Origin: Corticimicrobacter sp040137905
GTDB taxonomy: Bacteria; Pseudomonadota; Gammaproteobacteria; Burkholderiales; Burkholderiaceae_B
Direction: 5' to 3'
Assembly (NCBI RefSeq): GCF_040137905.1
Contig: NZ_JBEFDG010000066.1
Coordinates: 47,359 to 111,358, forward strand
DNA length: 64,000 nt
The translations under genes were made by a program, and so were the position numbers. This document shows positions 1 through 8,499 of this stretch, in pieces. How positions within the stretch are numbered: the first letter of the stretch is position 1; every line of letters starts with the position of its first letter. Below the pieces are notes generated by a model, which was not told where the DNA came from, did not search any database, and was given only the letters and a program-made list of their open reading frames with translations.

Positions 1-36
1 TAAAACGGGCCGGGCGAATCTGTTCGCCCGGCCCGT
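1..36 (-). terminator. Intrinsic terminator of bamD
   Basis: A 14-bp perfect GC-rich inverted repeat (5-18 with 23-36) closes a TCTG loop. Read on the minus strand it is followed by TTTTA. It lies 40 bases past the bamD stop codon, so it should end the bamD transcript. Confidence 0.85.
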
Positions 37-75
37 ATCCACTACAAATTTATCTGCGCTTGGTTGACGCGTCGC

Positions 76-927
76 TCAGAACCAGTTGAGCGGGTTCCAC
101 CACGATCGGTCCTTGCCGCCACTCTGCTCGTTGGCAAACGAACGGTTGGGGAAGTTGGCCTGTTGTACACGCAGGATGTCGTCACGCAGATCGGTCATGC
201 CCAGCTTGTCGTAGGCGTTGTAGAGAATATCCAGCGCTTCCTCGGAGGCCGGCACGCCTTCGAAATCGGTAATCACGGCCTGGGCCCGGTTGATTGCAGC
301 CACATAGGCATCGCGCTCGTAATAGTAGCGGGCGACGTGCACTTCGTTCATGGCGATGGTGTTGACCAGCCATGCCACGCGCAGCTTGGCATCAGGGGTG
401 TAGCGGCTGTTGGGAAAACGCTCGATCAGTTCGTTGAATGCTTCGTACGACTGGCGCAGGCCCTTGGGGTCGCGCTCACTCGGGTCCTGCCCGGTCACGC
501 TGCTCAGAAAGGCACTGTTGGGCGTGAAGTTGACCAGCCCCTTGAGATACAGCATGTAGTCGGTACCGGGATGGTTGGGGTAGAGCTGCTGAAAGCGGTC
601 GATGGTGACCATCGCCTGCTCGGGTTCGTTGTCTTTCCAGTTGACGTAAGCGGTATCGATCAGGGCCTGCTGTGCATAGACACTGAACGGGTAGCGGCTC
701 TCGATGCTTTGCAGGCGGGTACGTGCCTGGGCCCAGTTGCCGGCGGCAATTTCTTCCTTGGCATCGCGGTAGAGCCTGTCGGCACTCCAGCCCGCTGTGG
801 GGTCAGGCTCCTTGTTACCGGTGCCGCCGCAGCCGGCGACCAGCAGCATGGCCAGCGCGAGCAGCATCGCCAGAAGCAGGCGGTGCGGTTGTGCAGCAGG
901 GGAGAGGATGGCAGGAACACGAATCAC
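76..927 (-). CDS. bamD: Outer membrane protein assembly factor BamD (ComL lipoprotein)
   Basis: BamD is the essential lipoprotein of the BAM complex that inserts beta-barrel proteins into the outer membrane. The 283-residue product has a hydrophobic signal ending in lipobox VAGC with the lipidated Cys at residue 33. It is followed by TPR-type helical repeats, including the segments around AGNWAQARTRLQSIESRYPF and LIERFPNSRYTPDAKLRVA. A GTG start at 927 was chosen because AAGGG lies seven bases upstream and the length then fits BamD (about 245-285 residues); a longer in-frame extension to 1095 would place an implausible Ser-rich leader before the signal and overlap rluD. It is divergent from rluD across only 49 bases, the usual arrangement in Burkholderiales. 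Confidence 0.95.
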   Translation of the reverse strand: MIRVPAILSPAAQPHRLLLAMLLALAMLLVAGCGGTGNKEPDPTAGWSADRLYRDAKEEIAAGNWAQARTRLQSIESRYPFSVYAQQALIDTAYVNWKDNEPEQAMVTIDRFQQLYPNHPGTDYMLYLKGLVNFTPNSAFLSSVTGQDPSERDPKGLRQSYEAFNELIERFPNSRYTPDAKLRVAWLVNTIAMNEVHVARYYYERDAYVAAINRAQAVITDFEGVPASEEALDILYNAYDKLGMTDLRDDILRVQQANFPNRSFANEQSGGKDRSWWNPLNWF

Positions 928-976
928 GAAAGCACCCTTGGTGTTAGCATTGCGGGCAATTATAGGGCGTGTAGCG

Positions 977-1963
977 ATGGATGATTCAATAAAACATTCC
1001 GGGGCGCATCCGGATGAAAGCGTCGACGAGTCGGCAGAGGATAGCGTGCTGCTGCTGACAGTGCCTGACGACAGTGACGTGGACCGGCTCGACAAGGTAC
1101 TGGCCCGCCTTTTGCCGTCACATTCGCGCAGCCGCCTGCAGGGCTGGATCGAGGCCGGTCATGTGCTGCTGAATGGCCGGCCTGCCAAGGTGCGCCAGAG
1201 CGCCGGGCCGGGCGACGAGATCACGGTGCAGGCCCAGCCTGCCCCCGAAGATCTGGCTTTCATGCCCGAGCCCATCGAGTTTGCCGTGATTGCCGATGCG
1301 CCGGACTGGATCGTGGTCGACAAACCCGCCGGGCTGGTCACGCATCCCGGTGCCGGCAACTGGAGCGGCACGCTGCTCAATGGCCTGTTGCATCGTTACC
1401 CCGAACTTGCCAGGGTGGCACGGGCCGGTATCGTGCATCGGCTGGACAAGGACACATCCGGCCTGATGGTGGTGGCACGTCATGAGCAGGCGCAGACCTT
1501 GCTGGTGCGACAGCTTCAGGCGCGCAGCGTGGGCCGCGAATATGTGGCGCTGGTCCACGGCTGGCTGCGTCGTCCGGGCGTCGTCAGTCAGCCCATTGGT
1601 CGAGATCCCAAGGTGCCGGTGCGCATGAGTGTGACGCGGCCGGTGGCCCCCAAGGAAGCCATTACTCATTATGCGCCACAGCGCCTGGGGCGGCTGGATG
1701 GTCAGCCGGTCACCGAGGTGGTCTGTCGCCTGGAGACGGGGCGCACGCACCAGATTCGTGTGCATCTGGCCAGTCTGTCGCATCCGCTGGTGGCCGACGT
1801 GCTCTATGGTGGCCGGTTGCTGGGCGTAGCAGAGCGGCAGATGCTGCATGCCCGCGCCCTGCGTTTCGATGCACCCGGACAGGAGGGAGCATTGACCTTC
1901 GAGGCAGCCTTGCCGCAGGATATGCGGACGGTGCTGGATCAGGTAGACTGGCAGGATGGGTAG
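977..1963 (+). CDS. rluD: 23S rRNA pseudouridine synthase RluD
   Basis: RluD makes pseudouridines in helix 69 of 23S rRNA (1911, 1915, 1917 in E. coli numbering), needed for ribosome assembly. The 328-residue product has an S4 RNA-binding domain near residues 33-80 (RLDKVLARLLPSHSRSRLQG) and a catalytic domain with the signature HRLDKDTSGL, catalytic Asp at residue 157. A further family segment is ETGRTHQIRVHLA. The ATG at 977 was chosen; the reading frame is open further upstream but that would run into bamD. The divergent BamD neighbour and following pgeF are the conserved family context, supporting RluD over RluC or RluA. Confidence 0.95.
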   Translation: MDDSIKHSGAHPDESVDESAEDSVLLLTVPDDSDVDRLDKVLARLLPSHSRSRLQGWIEAGHVLLNGRPAKVRQSAGPGDEITVQAQPAPEDLAFMPEPIEFAVIADAPDWIVVDKPAGLVTHPGAGNWSGTLLNGLLHRYPELARVARAGIVHRLDKDTSGLMVVARHEQAQTLLVRQLQARSVGREYVALVHGWLRRPGVVSQPIGRDPKVPVRMSVTRPVAPKEAITHYAPQRLGRLDGQPVTEVVCRLETGRTHQIRVHLASLSHPLVADVLYGGRLLGVAERQMLHARALRFDAPGQEGALTFEAALPQDMRTVLDQVDWQDG

Positions 1964-2011
1964 GCGATAGCCTCACAGGCCCAGTCGGATCGACACAAAA
2001 AGGGGGCAGGC

Positions 2012-2821
2012 ATGCGGACTTTGGATGAGTGGGCGGGCTTGCCGTGTGTGTCCGGCCCGCAATGGGCAGGCGTGCACAGTCTGGCGACGACCCGCGAGGG
2101 TGGCTTCGGCAAGGCTCCCTACGATACGTTCAATCTCGGTGATCATGTCGGCGACGATCCACTGATCGTGCGCCGCAACCGGGAGCACCTGCGCGCAGCC
2201 TTGCCCAGCGTGCCAGTCTGGTTGCGCCAGGTGCATGGCGTGACGGTCCATGATGCAGATCTCGCCGGCTTGTCGACGGCAGAAAACCGCTCGATCGAAG
2301 CCGATGCCGCCGTCACCATGCAGCCAGGCCGGGTCCTGGCCATCATGACGGCCGATTGCCTGCCGGTCGTGCTCACGGATGCTTCGGCGCGCGTGCTGGG
2401 CGTGGCCCATGCCGGCTGGCGTGGATTGCTTGATGGCGTGCTGGAACGCACGCTGACACAGATGCAGGCCCGATTGTCCGAGGCGCAGGGCAGCACGCCT
2501 GACGCACCGGGTTGGCGCGCCTGGATCGGTCCGGCGATCGGGCCGCAGGCCTACGAGGTAGGGGAAGATGTGCATGCCGGCTTTCTGGCCAGGGCTCCCG
2601 AGGCGGCTTCCTGCTTCCTGCCGGTGGGCTGGAAGCCTGGCAAATGGTGGATGGACCTGCCTGCACTGGCAGTACAGCGGCTGCAGCGCGCCGGTGTGCA
2701 GGAGGTCGAATGGTGTGGTTTCTGTACTGCCACGGATCGCCGTTTCTTTTCCTATCGGCGTGCCAATGTGACGGGTCGAATCGCCACGCTGGCCTGGCTG
2801 GACGAGGCTTTTCCAGGTTGA
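2012..2821 (+). CDS. pgeF: Peptidoglycan editing factor PgeF / purine nucleoside phosphorylase (YfiH, DUF152)
   Basis: This is a 269-residue member of the YfiH/DUF152 family, once called multicopper polyphenol oxidase or laccase domain. Members have been shown to act on purine nucleosides, and E. coli YfiH removes mis-incorporated residues from peptidoglycan precursors. Family metal-site motifs are visible: QVHGVTVHDAD, MTADCLPVVL, VAHAGWRGLLDGVL and the C-terminal FCTATDRRFFSYRR. A GGGGG ribosome site precedes the ATG at 2012. It lies 48 bases after rluD on the same strand and is probably co-transcribed, as in many proteobacteria. Which substrate matters in this organism is not visible. Confidence 0.9.
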   Translation: MRTLDEWAGLPCVSGPQWAGVHSLATTREGGFGKAPYDTFNLGDHVGDDPLIVRRNREHLRAALPSVPVWLRQVHGVTVHDADLAGLSTAENRSIEADAAVTMQPGRVLAIMTADCLPVVLTDASARVLGVAHAGWRGLLDGVLERTLTQMQARLSEAQGSTPDAPGWRAWIGPAIGPQAYEVGEDVHAGFLARAPEAASCFLPVGWKPGKWWMDLPALAVQRLQRAGVQEVEWCGFCTATDRRFFSYRRANVTGRIATLAWLDEAFPG

Positions 2822-2912
2822 CAGCATGGGTTTGCTGATGCAAGATGATTTCGATCAAGAATTGATATATAGTGAGTGAATATTTCTGGATGCTACAAAG
2901 CGAGGTGCGAGA

Positions 2913-4547
2913 GTGAAGGCAGCGCAAGGCAAGCAGGATACGTATTCCCCCCCTTCCATGGATCCTGCATTGCTGCAGGCCATTCAGGACGAGTTTCTGC
3001 AGGAATGGAGCGGATTGATGGATGCGGCCCGACAGGGGGCGCTCCCGGCACTCAAGGACCGACGCTTTGCGGCCGAGGCGTGGCAGCAAAGCCAGCCTCA
3101 TCTGCTGCTGGCCCATCTTTATCTGCTGTCGACGCGCACGCTCAAGCGCATGGCCGATGCGGCCGACCTGGGTGATTCCACGCGCCAGCGCCTGCACTTT
3201 GCCCTCATGCAATGGACCGATGCGCTGGCACCGTCCAATTTCCTGGCACTCAATCCCGATGCCTTGCAGAGCATGATCGACAGCAAGGGCGCCAGCCTGC
3301 AGGCTGGCCTGAGCAACTTCCTGCAGGATGTCGGTCGTCGCCGTATTTCCCAGACCGACGAGAGCCAGTTCGAGGTGGGCGGCAATGTGGCCACCACGCC
3401 GGGCCAGATCGTCTATGAAAACCGCTTTTTCCAGTTGATCCAGTACGCGCCGCAAACGGACAAGGTCTACGAGCGACCGTTGCTGTTCGTGCCGCCCTGC
3501 ATCAACAAGTACTACATCCTTGATTTGCAGCAGCACAATTCGCTGGTGCGCCATGCCGTCGAGCAGGGGCATCGCCTGTTCCTGGTGTCCTGGCGCAATC
3601 CGCTGCCCGAGGATCAGGATCTGCTGGCAGCTACCTGGGATGACTATATCGAACAGGGCGTGCTGGAGGCGATTCGTGTCGTGTCCGACATCACGGCGCA
3701 GCCCAGGATCAATATCCTGGGGTTCTGCGTGGGTGGCACGTTGCTGGCGTCGGCGCTGGCGCTGGCCAAGGCACGGGGTCAGGACCTGGCCGAATCGATC
3801 ACGCTGCTGACAACCATGCTGGATTTCAGCGACACGGGCATACTCGATGTGTTCGTCGATGAAACCCACACCCGTCTGCGCGAGCAGACCATCGGGCAGG
3901 GCGGCCTGCTGTCGGCACAGGAATTGGCGACGACCTTTTCGTTCCTGCGCCCCAACGAGCTGGTCTGGAACTATGTGGTCGGCAATTACCTGAAGGGCGA
4001 GTCGCCCAAGGCTTTCGACCTGCTTTACTGGAACAGCGACAGTACCAATCTGCCTGGGCCTTTCTTTACCTGGTATTTCCGCAATACCTACCTGGAAAAC
4101 AATCTTTGCCAGCCGGGCCGGCTGTCCGTGGGCGGACAACCCCAGGACCTGCGCCTGCTCGACATGCCGGCCTATGTCTTCGGTTCGCGCGAGGATCACA
4201 TCGTGCCCTGGAAGACGGCCTACCTCAATACCGGCATCCTGCAGGGGCCGATCCGCTTCGTGCTGGGGGCGTCCGGGCACATCGCCGGGGTCATCAATCC
4301 TGCCGCCAGCAACAAGCGAAGCTACTGGGCCGAAGAGGGCATGGCTGCGCCGGGCGCTCTGCCGCAGCAGGCCGACGACTGGTTTGCTAGGGCTGCAGAG
4401 CATCCCGGCAGTTGGTGGCCGGACTGGATGAACTGGCTGTCGGGCTATGCGGGCAAGCAGGTGGCGGCCAGGAAGCGACTGGGCAGTACCGCCTATCCGC
4501 CGATCGAGCCGGCACCCGGCCGCTACGTCAAGGTACGTGCAGTCTGA
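2913..4547 (+). CDS. phaC: Class I poly(R)-hydroxyalkanoic acid synthase PhaC
   Basis: PhaC polymerises (R)-3-hydroxyacyl-CoA into storage polyester at the granule surface. The 544-residue product has an alpha/beta-hydrolase core with the lipase-like box GFCVGG (nucleophile Cys272), the Asp in GSREDHIVPW (Asp428) and the His in GASGHIAG (His456), the complete catalytic triad. The N-terminal domain (about 1-160) is the PhaC_N region and is a little short for class I (usually 560-590). The GTG at 2913 is chosen for the GAGG seven bases upstream; an ATG at 2958 is possible. The phaB and phaR genes follow on the same strand. No phaA thiolase is present in the window. Confidence 0.95.
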   Translation: MKAAQGKQDTYSPPSMDPALLQAIQDEFLQEWSGLMDAARQGALPALKDRRFAAEAWQQSQPHLLLAHLYLLSTRTLKRMADAADLGDSTRQRLHFALMQWTDALAPSNFLALNPDALQSMIDSKGASLQAGLSNFLQDVGRRRISQTDESQFEVGGNVATTPGQIVYENRFFQLIQYAPQTDKVYERPLLFVPPCINKYYILDLQQHNSLVRHAVEQGHRLFLVSWRNPLPEDQDLLAATWDDYIEQGVLEAIRVVSDITAQPRINILGFCVGGTLLASALALAKARGQDLAESITLLTTMLDFSDTGILDVFVDETHTRLREQTIGQGGLLSAQELATTFSFLRPNELVWNYVVGNYLKGESPKAFDLLYWNSDSTNLPGPFFTWYFRNTYLENNLCQPGRLSVGGQPQDLRLLDMPAYVFGSREDHIVPWKTAYLNTGILQGPIRFVLGASGHIAGVINPAASNKRSYWAEEGMAAPGALPQQADDWFARAAEHPGSWWPDWMNWLSGYAGKQVAARKRLGSTAYPPIEPAPGRYVKVRAV

Positions 4548-4641
4548 TTTATAGAGCTTATAGAAACAGCACAATTATGATGTGCAAGACCGGAAACGCA
4601 GGGTCCGCTCCGGCGATCCTGCTTTCCCAAAGGAGAGAGAG

Positions 4642-5379
4642 ATGAGTGAAAAACTGGCGTACGTAACGGGTGGCATGGGTGGTATCGGTACGGCGATCTG
4701 CCAACGGCTGGCTCGCGATGGTTATCGTGTGATTGCAGGTTGCGGCCCAAGTCGTGATCACGAACAATGGCTGGCCGACCAGACCGAGCAGGGGTTTTCC
4801 TTTATCGCATCGGTTGGCAATGTATCTGACTGGGAGTCCACGGTTGTTGCGTTCGAACGCATCCGTGCCGAGCATGGTCCCGTCGATGTGCTGGTCAACA
4901 ATGCCGGCATTACCCGCGATGGCCTGTTTCGCAAGATGTCGCTGGATGACTGGCGTGCCGTGATCGATACCAATCTCAACAGCCTGTTCAACGTGACCAA
5001 GCAGGTGATCGACGGCATGGTCGAGCGCCAGTGGGGGCGCATCATCAATATCAGTTCGGTCAATGGTCAGAAGGGGCAGTTTGGCCAGACCAACTATTCG
5101 ACTGCCAAGGCCGGCATTCATGGCTTCACCATGGCATTGGCTCAGGAGGTCGCCAGCAAGGGGGTGACGGTCAACACCATTTCTCCGGGTTATATTGGTA
5201 CGGATATGGTTCGGGCCATTCGTACCGATGTGCTCGACAAGATCGTCGCCACCATTCCCGTGCGCCGCCTCGGTTCTCCCGAAGAGATCGCGTCGATGGT
5301 GGCATGGCTGGCTTCCGACGATGCCGGGTTCGCAACGGGAGCGGATTTCTCGCTCAACGGCGGACTGCACATGGGTTGA
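4642..5379 (+). CDS. phaB: Acetoacetyl-CoA reductase PhaB
   Basis: PhaB reduces acetoacetyl-CoA to (R)-3-hydroxybutyryl-CoA with NADPH, feeding PhaC. The 245-residue short-chain dehydrogenase has the cofactor motif TGGMGGIG (9-16), NNAG (86-89), and catalytic Ser139, Tyr152 and Lys156 (YSTAK). The segment INISSVNGQKGQFGQTNYS is typical of PhaB rather than FabG, whose context (acpP, fabD) is also absent. A strong AGGAGAGAGAG ribosome site fixes the ATG at 4642, although the frame is open further upstream. It lies 94 bases after phaC and 17 bases before phaR. Confidence 0.93.
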   Translation: MSEKLAYVTGGMGGIGTAICQRLARDGYRVIAGCGPSRDHEQWLADQTEQGFSFIASVGNVSDWESTVVAFERIRAEHGPVDVLVNNAGITRDGLFRKMSLDDWRAVIDTNLNSLFNVTKQVIDGMVERQWGRIINISSVNGQKGQFGQTNYSTAKAGIHGFTMALAQEVASKGVTVNTISPGYIGTDMVRAIRTDVLDKIVATIPVRRLGSPEEIASMVAWLASDDAGFATGADFSLNGGLHMG

Positions 5380-5396
5380 ATTTGTAGGAAATCGAT

Positions 5397-5960
5397 ATGA
5401 CGCAAGCCAAGACCGGCGCGCCGCAGCGCCTGATCAAGAAATACCCCAACCGCCGGTTGTACGATACGCAGACCAGTTCCTACATTACGGTTGCCGATGT
5501 CAAGCAACTGGTGCTGCAGCACGAGGTGTTCCAGGTGGTCGACGCCAAGAGCGGCGAGGATCTGACACGCAGCATCCTGCTGCAGATCATTCTCGAGGAA
5601 GAAAGCGGTGGCATGCCGATGTTCTCGTCGGAGATGCTGGCCCAGATCATCCGCTTCTATGGCAATGCCATGCAGGGCATCATGGGGTCGTATCTCGAAA
5701 AGAACATGCAGGCCTTCATCGATATCCAGAATCGCATGGCCGAGCAGACCAAGGGGCTCTATGGCCCGCAGTTCGGTCCCGAGGCCTGGGCCCAGTTCAT
5801 GAACCTGCAGACACCGATGATGCAGAACATGATGAACAACTACGTCGAGCAGAGCAAGAACATGTTCGTGCAGATGCAGGGGCAGATGCAGGATCAGACC
5901 CGCAGTATGTTTACAGGCTTTGGTTTTCCCGGCGGGCGCGGCCCCGATGGCAAGCAGTAG
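5397..5960 (+). CDS. phaR: Polyhydroxyalkanoate synthesis repressor PhaR
   Basis: PhaR is the DNA-binding regulator that also binds PHA polymer, coupling granule formation to phasin gene expression. The 187-residue product opens with the PHA accumulation regulator DNA-binding domain, including KKYPNRRLYDTQTSSYIT, followed by the short PHB_acc domain with ILEEESGGMPMFSSEMLAQI. The C-terminal 80 residues are rich in Met and Gln, as in other PhaR proteins. AGGAA sits six bases before the ATG. It lies 17 bases after phaB, so phaC-phaB-phaR is probably one transcript with possible internal control. Confidence 0.93.
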   Translation: MTQAKTGAPQRLIKKYPNRRLYDTQTSSYITVADVKQLVLQHEVFQVVDAKSGEDLTRSILLQIILEEESGGMPMFSSEMLAQIIRFYGNAMQGIMGSYLEKNMQAFIDIQNRMAEQTKGLYGPQFGPEAWAQFMNLQTPMMQNMMNNYVEQSKNMFVQMQGQMQDQTRSMFTGFGFPGGRGPDGKQ

Positions 5961-5980
5961 AGGGTGAAGCGTGTAGTGGA

Positions 5981-6009
5981 TGGCAGGGTGCCGTGCGGCA
6001 CCGATGCCA
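5981..6009. terminator. Hairpin between convergent phaR and DUF1328 gene
   Basis: Two stacked stems (TGGCA/TGCCA outside, GGTGCC/GGCACC inside) lie between the convergent ends of phaR and the DUF1328 gene. There is no long T-run, so it could be a weak terminator or a 3-prime stabilising hairpin. Confidence 0.4.
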
Positions 6010-6012
6010 TGC

Positions 6013-6177
6013 CTACTCCTTGCTGAAGCGGCTGCCGATCAGCGAGAGGATCGCCAGGATCATGAAAATGAAAAACAGGATCCTGGCCAGTGCGATGGCA
6101 CCGACCTCGATACCGCTGTATCCGAGTGCGCCGGCGACGACGGCGATGATGAAAAATACGATCGAATATTTAAGCAT
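6013..6177 (-). CDS. Small membrane protein of the DUF1328 (YtjA) family
   Basis: This is a 54-residue protein with two hydrophobic segments: an N-terminal one starting MLKYSIVFFIIAVVAGALGY and a second, ALARILFFIFMILAILSLIG. The Gly-rich turn between them and the short charged tail (SRFSKE) match the DUF1328 family, whose members are widespread and stress-associated but of unknown biochemical role. The ATG at 6177 is chosen because AGGGG lies upstream and family members begin at this MLKY or MLYY sequence. It sits alone between phaR (convergent) and the BCCT transporter (divergent). A close paralogue is at 48007-48171. Confidence 0.85.
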   Translation of the reverse strand: MLKYSIVFFIIAVVAGALGYSGIEVGAIALARILFFIFMILAILSLIGSRFSKE

Positions 6178-6365
6178 TGTCAAAATCCCCTGCGGCCGTA
6201 TCATTTTGTGACGGAAGGGCAATGTCACATGAACAGTGGCTTTGGGGGCCATGATACGAGGGGATGCAGGAAAAGATTATTCCGTATGTAATATTTTGTG
6301 GGTGATTTTAGGTGGGCCTCTGTAGTAGCATTGTTTTATCTTGTTGATTTTCAAGGATAACGTGC

Positions 6366-8342
6366 ATGGCCAATGATTCCGCCCGCAGACCGAAAGTTGT
6401 GATTAATCCACCTGTTTTCTTCGGCTCGGCCGGCATCATCATGGTGATCCTGGCGCTGACGCTGGCCTTCAAGCAAGAGTCGCAACAACTGTTCGCGCAG
6501 GTGCAGGACTGGATCGTCATCAATGCCAGCTGGTTCTATATCCTGGCCGTGGCACTGATCCTGATGGCTGCCATATTCTGCATGGTGAGCCGCTATGGCA
6601 ACATCAAGCTCGGGCCCGATCACAGCCAGCCCGACTACAGCAATGTCACCTGGTTTGCGATGCTGTTCTGCGCCGGTATGGGCATCGGGCTGATGTTCTT
6701 CGGCGTGGCCGAGCCGCTGATGCACACCCTGCAGCCCCCCGTGGGCGATGCCTCCACGGCAGCGGCTGCGCGCGAGGCCATGCAGATCACCTTTTTCCAC
6801 TGGGGCCTGCATGCCTGGGCGATCTATGCCATGGTGGCGCTGATCCTGGCCTTCTTCGCGTTCAGGCATGGCTTGCCGCTGACCCTGCGGTCGGCGCTCT
6901 ATCCGCTGATCGGCGAGCGGATCTACGGTCCCATCGGCAATGCCGTCGATATCTTCGCCATCATCGGTACGGTGTTCGGCGTGGCGACTTCTCTGGGCTT
7001 TGGCGTGCTGCAGATCAACAGCGGCCTGAACTACCTGTTCGGCATCCCGGTCGGGGTGCCCGAGCAGGTCATCCTGATCGTGGTCACGACCACGCTGGCC
7101 ACCCTGTCTGCTGCCAGCGGACTGGATAAGGGTATCCGCCGCCTGTCCGAGCTGAACATGATCCTGGCGGTTGCACTCATGCTGCTGATCCTGTTCCTGG
7201 GGCCGACCGTATTCCTGATCAAGGCCTATGTGCAGGCGACCGGCACCTACCTGTCGGGCATCGTCAGCAAGACCTTCAATCTGTATGCCTATGAGCCGAC
7301 CGAGTGGCTGGGGGGCTGGACCCTGTTCTACTGGGGCTGGTGGCTGTCCTGGTCACCGTTCGTGGGCATGTTCATCGCCCGTGTGTCGCGCGGCCGAACC
7401 ATTCGCGAATTCATCGCCGGAGTGATCTTCCTGCCGGCCGGTTTCACGTTCCTGTGGATGACGGTGTTCGGCGAAAGCGCGATCAGCATGTACTTGCAGG
7501 ACGGCCTGACCAGCCTGGCCGATACCGTGCAGAACGACAATTCGCTGGCGCTGTTTGCCTTTCTGGAGCAGTTCCCGTTCTCTTCGTTCCTGTCCGGCCT
7601 GGCCATCGTCATGGTGGTGATTTTCTTTGTGACCTCGGCAGATTCGGGCGCGCTGGTGGTTGATATGCTGGCTTCGGGCGGCAAGGAACATACGCCAATC
7701 TGGCAGCGCATCTTCTGGTCAGTGGCGGCCGGCCTGGTGGCAATCGTGCTGCTGCTGGCAGATGGTCTGCAGGCGTTGCAGACAGCTACCATTGCCAGTG
7801 CGCTGCCGTTCTCGGTCATCCTGCTGGCGTCGGTATGGGGGTTGCTCAAGGCGCTCAGCCTGGATATCACCAAGCGGGGTACCTACTATCGTACTCACCT
7901 CGCGCCGCGCACCGGTGGTTCCAGCGACAACTGGCAGCAGCGACTGCGAACCATGATGATGTTTCCTCGGCGGACCCACGTCACCCGTTTCGTGACCGAC
8001 GTGGTGCAGCCGGCCTGCGAAGCGGTGGCTGCGGAGCTGCGCGACAGGAATGTTGACGTCAAGGTCGTGCAGGACGACAATGGACGAATCAGGATGGAAG
8101 TCCTGCATGGCGATGAAGTCGATTTTGTCTACGAAGTCCGGCCTCGCGCTTATGTACAGCCTGCGTTCGCCTTCCGCGATACGGAAGATGAGCGCGAAGA
8201 CCGCAAATACTTCCGTGCCGAGGTTCACCTCCAGGAAGGTGGGCAGAATTACGACATCATGGGATGGAGCCGCGACGCCATCATCAGCGACATTCTCGAC
8301 CAATATGAAAAGCACCTGCATTTCCTGCATCTGGTCCGCTGA
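6366..8342 (+). CDS. betT: BCCT-family choline/glycine-betaine transporter (BetT-like)
   Basis: This 658-residue inner-membrane carrier belongs to the betaine/carnitine/choline transporter family. It shows about twelve membrane segments, GMGIGLMFFGVAEPLMH in the third, and the hallmark Trp-rich stretch FYWGWWLSWSPFVGMF in the eighth. A hydrophilic C-terminal domain of about 150 residues (from roughly 510) resembles that of BetT proteins, where it is needed for osmotic activation. AAGGATAACGTGC precedes the ATG. There is no betIBA cluster nearby, so the substrate (choline, betaine or another trimethylammonium compound) is inferred from the family only. Confidence 0.85.
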   Translation: MANDSARRPKVVINPPVFFGSAGIIMVILALTLAFKQESQQLFAQVQDWIVINASWFYILAVALILMAAIFCMVSRYGNIKLGPDHSQPDYSNVTWFAMLFCAGMGIGLMFFGVAEPLMHTLQPPVGDASTAAAAREAMQITFFHWGLHAWAIYAMVALILAFFAFRHGLPLTLRSALYPLIGERIYGPIGNAVDIFAIIGTVFGVATSLGFGVLQINSGLNYLFGIPVGVPEQVILIVVTTTLATLSAASGLDKGIRRLSELNMILAVALMLLILFLGPTVFLIKAYVQATGTYLSGIVSKTFNLYAYEPTEWLGGWTLFYWGWWLSWSPFVGMFIARVSRGRTIREFIAGVIFLPAGFTFLWMTVFGESAISMYLQDGLTSLADTVQNDNSLALFAFLEQFPFSSFLSGLAIVMVVIFFVTSADSGALVVDMLASGGKEHTPIWQRIFWSVAAGLVAIVLLLADGLQALQTATIASALPFSVILLASVWGLLKALSLDITKRGTYYRTHLAPRTGGSSDNWQQRLRTMMMFPRRTHVTRFVTDVVQPACEAVAAELRDRNVDVKVVQDDNGRIRMEVLHGDEVDFVYEVRPRAYVQPAFAFRDTEDEREDRKYFRAEVHLQEGGQNYDIMGWSRDAIISDILDQYEKHLHFLHLVR

Positions 8343-8353
8343 CACACCTGCTT

Positions 8354-8396
8354 CGCAGCGCCGTTGCCGGGTTGACCCGGCTGGCTGCGGGGCTTT
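8354..8396 (+). terminator. Probable terminator after the BCCT transporter
   Basis: Nested stems (CGCAG/CTGCG outside, GCCGGG/CCCGGC inside) are followed by GGGGCTTTTC. It starts 12 bases after the transporter stop codon. The T-tract is short, so termination may be partial. Confidence 0.45.
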
Positions 8397-8499
8397 TCGG
8401 TCGTTCTGTCAAAAATATGCGGTATAACTTGATCTCACGCAACGACAGGGCAGCCAATTTGCCCTAGTCTCGCGTGACATTATCTACAGGGTATCAGGA

